A stretch of 64,000 nucleotides of DNA from Thermococcus radiotolerans (GTDB lineage Archaea; Methanobacteriota_B; Thermococci; Thermococcales; Thermococcaceae), in NCBI RefSeq assembly GCF_002214565.1, contig NZ_CP015106.1, positions 62,001 to 126,000 of the forward strand. The letters run 5' to 3'. The notes under the pieces were generated by a model, which worked only from the letters and a program-made list of their open reading frames with translations, was not told where the DNA came from and ran no database searches. Positions within the stretch are counted from its first letter, which is position 1. Every line of letters begins with the position of its first letter. Both the position numbers and the translations under genes were made by a program. Shown one piece after another: positions 61,114 through 64,000 of the stretch.

Positions 61114-61827
61114 TCAGAACTCGGTGAAAAGCCTTCCAAGCCAGGGGATTCTCTCCATGACGTCCATCTCTCTCAAAGCGAGCCACAGCGATGCCTGGTT
61201 GCTCGTGACGACCGGAATGCCGAGGTCTTCCTCGAGGGGCTCGATTATCTCGAATGTCCGCAGGTTCGTGCAGCTGATGAAGATCGCGTCGGCCTCGTCC
61301 ATGAAGCTCGCCTTGGCCAAGCGGTATGCCTCGTAGGGTTCGAGCTTTCCGATCTTGGTGTTGTCCTCTATTCCAAGCCCCCTTATGTCGAGTACGTTGA
61401 ACTCGTTCGCCTCCAGGAACTCCCTCTCGCGGGCGTTTATCTCGTCCGTGTAGGGGGTTATGACCAGCACATCCCTCGCATCGAGCATCTTGAGGGCCTC
61501 GACGACGGCCGTGCTCGTGCTAACAACGGGGACGTTTACTTCTTCCTCTATTTGGGACTCAAGCTCCTTCTCGTAATCCTTCCCGCCGATGAACGACCCG
61601 CTGGTGCAGCCGTATAGAATCATCTCCACGCCGGCATCGCGCAGAAGCCTTGCCGCCTCGACGGCGAGGGTGTTCATCTTGACGAGCTCCTCCTCGGTGA
61701 CGTTTCTCAGCGGAACCCTCGCGGTGTGGAGCGAGACCCCATCGGGAAGGGCCTCGTGAAGCTCCATCTCCATGGTGGTGTTTGATGAGGGAACTATAAG
61801 CCCGAGCCTACCTCTCCATCCGTACAT
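61114..61827 (-). CDS. Asp/Glu racemase-superfamily protein (maleate isomerase-like)
   Basis: A 237-residue protein. LGLIVPSSNTTMEMELHEA opens it; the two catalytic cysteines are in YGCTSGSF and ISCTNLRT, at the places used in maleate isomerase and arylmalonate decarboxylase relatives. TPYTDEINAREREFL is also conserved. The substrate is not known; an amino-acid or dicarboxylate isomerase is likely. It starts at ATG 61827; divergent to the nitroreductase. Confidence 0.82.
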   Translation of the reverse strand: MYGWRGRLGLIVPSSNTTMEMELHEALPDGVSLHTARVPLRNVTEEELVKMNTLAVEAARLLRDAGVEMILYGCTSGSFIGGKDYEKELESQIEEEVNVPVVSTSTAVVEALKMLDARDVLVITPYTDEINAREREFLEANEFNVLDIRGLGIEDNTKIGKLEPYEAYRLAKASFMDEADAIFISCTNLRTFEIIEPLEEDLGIPVVTSNQASLWLALREMDVMERIPWLGRLFTEF

Positions 61828-61922
61828 GCTTTCACCTCTGCGGTGTTACGCTAGGATTCTCTTAAACCTTTGGTTTTGGAAAGGCTGATTAAGGCCGGCG
61901 AGAAAGCTCCATGGGTGGTAAC

Positions 61923-62531
61923 GTGGAGCTTGATGACGTGATATTGAAGAGAACCTCCGTGCGGTATTTCGAGGAGAGGGACGTTTCTGAGGAGGACGTG
62001 AGGGCGCTGATCGAGGCGGCGATAAGGGCACCTACCGCGAGTGGCCTGGAGAACTGGAAGTTCGTGGTCTTCAGGAGTGGAGACGCGAGGGAGAAGCTCT
62101 ACAACCTCATAGCGGAGGGCATGATTCGATACTACCGCGCGGTGAACCTGGCGGAGGGGAAGATAGAGAAGCTCAGAAAGCGCATGTACGAGCAGGGTAT
62201 GTACCGTGCACCTATCTACGTGGCGGTCTTCATCGACAGGCGCGTTCGATTCCTCCCGGGTGAGGAATTCGATGAGCCCGAGTTCATCTGGAGCGTCGAG
62301 AGCGCGGCGATGGCGATTCAGAACCTCATGCTCAAGGCCGTCGAGCTCGGCCTCGGAACGGTTTACATCGGTGTTACGAATTTTCCGGGGATAGACGAGG
62401 AGGTTCGGGAGCTTGCTGGCCTCGACGAGAACCACTACCTCGTTGGAGTCATCCCGGTTGGCTATCCCAAGGGGGAAGTTAAGCCTAGGAAGAGGAGAAA
62501 GACCCTCGATGAGGTGCTGGTCTTCATCTAA
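61923..62531 (+). CDS. Nitroreductase-family flavoprotein
   Basis: A 202-residue protein: LKRTSVRYFEERDVSEEDV (FMN phosphate site), APTASGLENWKFVVF, then SAAMAIQNLMLKAVELGLGT and VGVIPVGYPKGEVKPRKR. It is an FMN-dependent NAD(P)H oxidoreductase; the natural substrate is unknown. I use GTG 61923 because GGGTGGTAAC sits before it; an ATG at 61911 four codons earlier is also possible. Confidence 0.85.
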   Translation: MELDDVILKRTSVRYFEERDVSEEDVRALIEAAIRAPTASGLENWKFVVFRSGDAREKLYNLIAEGMIRYYRAVNLAEGKIEKLRKRMYEQGMYRAPIYVAVFIDRRVRFLPGEEFDEPEFIWSVESAAMAIQNLMLKAVELGLGTVYIGVTNFPGIDEEVRELAGLDENHYLVGVIPVGYPKGEVKPRKRRKTLDEVLVFI

Positions 62532-62572
62532 ACGTTTTTATTCCCTCCCTCTCAACTCCAACTGGTGGAAGG

Positions 62573-62899
62573 ATGATAGAGTTCGTGATATTGCTCGGCG
62601 TCATCGGCGGCTGGATAATAGTGGCCTCGACGCTCTTCCTCATGCTGGCCCTGGGCAAGATGTGGGGCCTAGTCGGGGTTCTGCTCCTCGTCGTGGCGAT
62701 TCAGATAAACCACTGGCTCAAGGGGAAGTACATGCACGCCATAGTCGATGCCACGCCGAGGGCCAAGGCCATAGCCGCGCACATATTCGAGATGAACGAG
62801 CTCATCCTTCTCTCGTCCTACCTGATATCGGTGGTTCTCTACGTCGTCATCCAGAAGTACGTGGAGATAGTCATCAAGTTCCCGCACGCACTGGGGTGA
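62573..62899 (+). CDS. Small membrane protein
   Basis: A 108-residue protein with three membrane segments (about 1-23, 28-44 and 76-97) and a short loop (HWLKGKYMHAIVDATPRAKA). No family is recognised. It sits between the nitroreductase and thiI genes with 4 nt before thiI, so it may be co-transcribed with thiI. Confidence 0.65.
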   Translation: MIEFVILLGVIGGWIIVASTLFLMLALGKMWGLVGVLLLVVAIQINHWLKGKYMHAIVDATPRAKAIAAHIFEMNELILLSSYLISVVLYVVIQKYVEIVIKFPHALG

Positions 62900-62903
62900 G
62901 AGC

Positions 62904-64000
62904 ATGAACGTCGTCATAGTCAGATACGGAGAGATAGGAACGAAATCCAGGCAGACGAGGAGATGGTTCGAGAGCATACTCATGAACAACATCCGCGAGG
63001 CCCTGGTGAGCGAGGGGATTGAGTTCAAAAAGGTCGAGGCGAAGCACGGAAGGATTCTCGTGAAGACGAATAAAGCTGGAGAGGCCGTTGACGTTCTCAG
63101 GCGGGTCTTCGGCATAGTGTCGCTCTCCCCGGCGATGGAAATCGACGCCGAGCTGGATAAGATCAACAGAACGGCTCTAAAGCTCTTCAGGAGGAAGAAG
63201 AGGGAGCTTGGCCTCGAGAAGCCGAAGTTCCGAGTCACAGCGAGACGTATAACCAAGGAGTTCCCGCTGAAGAGCCCAGAGGTTCAGGCTAAGGTCGGCG
63301 AGTACATCCTTGAGAACGAGGAGAGCGAGGTTGACCTCCACAACTACAACATCGAGGTCGGCGTCGAGCTGATGGAGGGCAAAGCCTACGTCTTCGTTGA
63401 CAAAATCTACGCCTGGGGCGGTCTTCCCATCGGCACCCAGGGCAAGGTGGTGGCACTGCTCAGCGGCGGCATAGATTCGCCGGTTGCCGCTTTCCTCATG
63501 ATGAAGCGCGGCGTTGAGGTCATTCCCGTCCACATATACATGGGCGAGAAAACCCTTGAGAAGGTGCGCAAGATATGGAACCAGCTCAAACGGTACGGCT
63601 ACGGCGGAAAAGGCGAGCTGATAGTCGTCAAGTCCAAAGAGCGTGAGATAATCCTTGAGAAGTTGCGCGAGATGAAGAAGGAGAAGTACACCTGCGTCTT
63701 CTGCAAGTACATGATGGTGAGGCACGCGGATAGGATAGCCCGGGAGTTCGGGGCGAAGGGTATCGTCATGGGTGATTCCCTCGGGCAGGTAGCTTCACAG
63801 ACCCTTGAGAACATGTACATAGTCAGCCAGGCGACGGACCTGCCGATATACCGTCCGCTTATAGGCCTTGATAAGGAGGAAATAGTTAGAATCGCCAAGG
63901 AGATAGGAACCTTCGAGCTCTCAACGTTGCCGGAGGATGAGATTCCGTTCATACCGAAGCATCCCGTTATAAGGGGCTCCTGGGAGGAGTTCAGGAAGCT
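62904..64000 (+). CDS. thiI: tRNA 4-thiouridine synthetase ThiI (partial)
   Basis: The gene runs off the right edge; about 365 residues are visible. MNVVIVRYGEIGTKSRQT begins the N-terminal domain, followed by THUMP (about 60-165, KAYVFVDKIYAWGGLPIG), then the PP-loop ATPase VVALLSGGIDSPVAAFLMMK, and YTCVFCKYMMVRHADRIA. ThiI adenylates U8 of tRNA and transfers sulfur. The rhodanese-like extension of bacterial forms would be beyond the edge, if present; archaeal forms often lack it. ATG 62904 is 4 nt after the preceding stop. Confidence 0.93.
   Translation, partial: MNVVIVRYGEIGTKSRQTRRWFESILMNNIREALVSEGIEFKKVEAKHGRILVKTNKAGEAVDVLRRVFGIVSLSPAMEIDAELDKINRTALKLFRRKKRELGLEKPKFRVTARRITKEFPLKSPEVQAKVGEYILENEESEVDLHNYNIEVGVELMEGKAYVFVDKIYAWGGLPIGTQGKVVALLSGGIDSPVAAFLMMKRGVEVIPVHIYMGEKTLEKVRKIWNQLKRYGYGGKGELIVVKSKEREIILEKLREMKKEKYTCVFCKYMMVRHADRIAREFGAKGIVMGDSLGQVASQTLENMYIVSQATDLPIYRPLIGLDKEEIVRIAKEIGTFELSTLPEDEIPFIPKHPVIRGSWEEFRK

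Overview
The window is chromosomal DNA from a hyperthermophilic euryarchaeon of the Thermococcales, most likely Thermococcus. The evidence is gene content plus signals: Hef nuclease/helicase, archaeal SMC-ScpA, XerA, Nob1, a PIN-domain KH ATPase, geranylgeranylglyceryl-phosphate synthase, glycerol-1-phosphate dehydrogenase, archaeal AMP phosphorylase, and an ADP-dependent phosphofructokinase whose promoter carries a TATCAC-N5-GTGAcT glycolytic motif. Genes are GC-rich, closely packed, often overlap by ATGA, and are preceded by GGTG-type ribosome binding sites and TTTATA-type promoters. No phage, insertion sequence or CRISPR array is visible.

Layout. 1-7 kb: a partial RuvC-like gene, a 50-residue acidic peptide, moeA, serS, a P-loop/DUF4143-type ATPase, a nucleotidyltransferase, a possible SecB-like protein and a helical-repeat protein. 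7-14 kb (minus strand): Sua5, a glycosyltransferase, a cell-surface protein, asparagine synthetase, a GPN-loop GTPase and a MinD ATPase. 14-20 kb (plus): PIN ATPase, five tiny membrane proteins in tandem, Maf, PHP phosphoesterase (minus), and the methylmalonyl-CoA set (cobalamin subunit, MeaB, epimerase). 20-29 kb: smc, a HEPN-MNT pair, scpA, and hef. 29-37 kb: M55 peptidase, GGGP synthase, GIY-YIG protein, AMP phosphorylase, and a minus-strand NfeD protease-stomatin-MinD-membrane protein cluster. 37-46 kb: an AlkA-like glycosylase operon, nob1, pxpABC, G1P dehydrogenase, DUF63 protein, IMPase/FBPase and rhomboid. 46-50 kb: a lower-GC ORFan, long noncoding DNA, three tRNA genes (Met with intron, Lys, Leu), a transglutaminase-like lipoprotein and a DEAD-box helicase. 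50-64 kb: XPD-type helicase, M42 peptidase, SfsA, GT2, a TOPRIM protein with xerA, a second DUF4143-type ATPase, ADP-PFK, an Asp/Glu-racemase-like protein, nitroreductase and the start of thiI.

The most interesting signals lie between the genes. Three box C/D guide RNA candidates and one H/ACA candidate sit in short gaps. One C/D candidate (39020-39096) has a 10-nt guide complementary to the exon-intron junction of the tRNA-Met gene in this same window, and the N+5 rule lands exactly on C34. That tRNA-Met gene has an intact 3' half but a 5' acceptor strand that does not pair. Two unrelated-locus DUF4143-type ATPase genes both have inverted repeats with the same TACAGTA core flanking their TATA boxes, suggesting autoregulation. 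The pxpA and M42-peptidase upstream regions share an 18-of-20-nt box. A hairpin-bearing repeat occurs three times around the tRNA genes. All functions are assigned by reading motifs; no database search was run.
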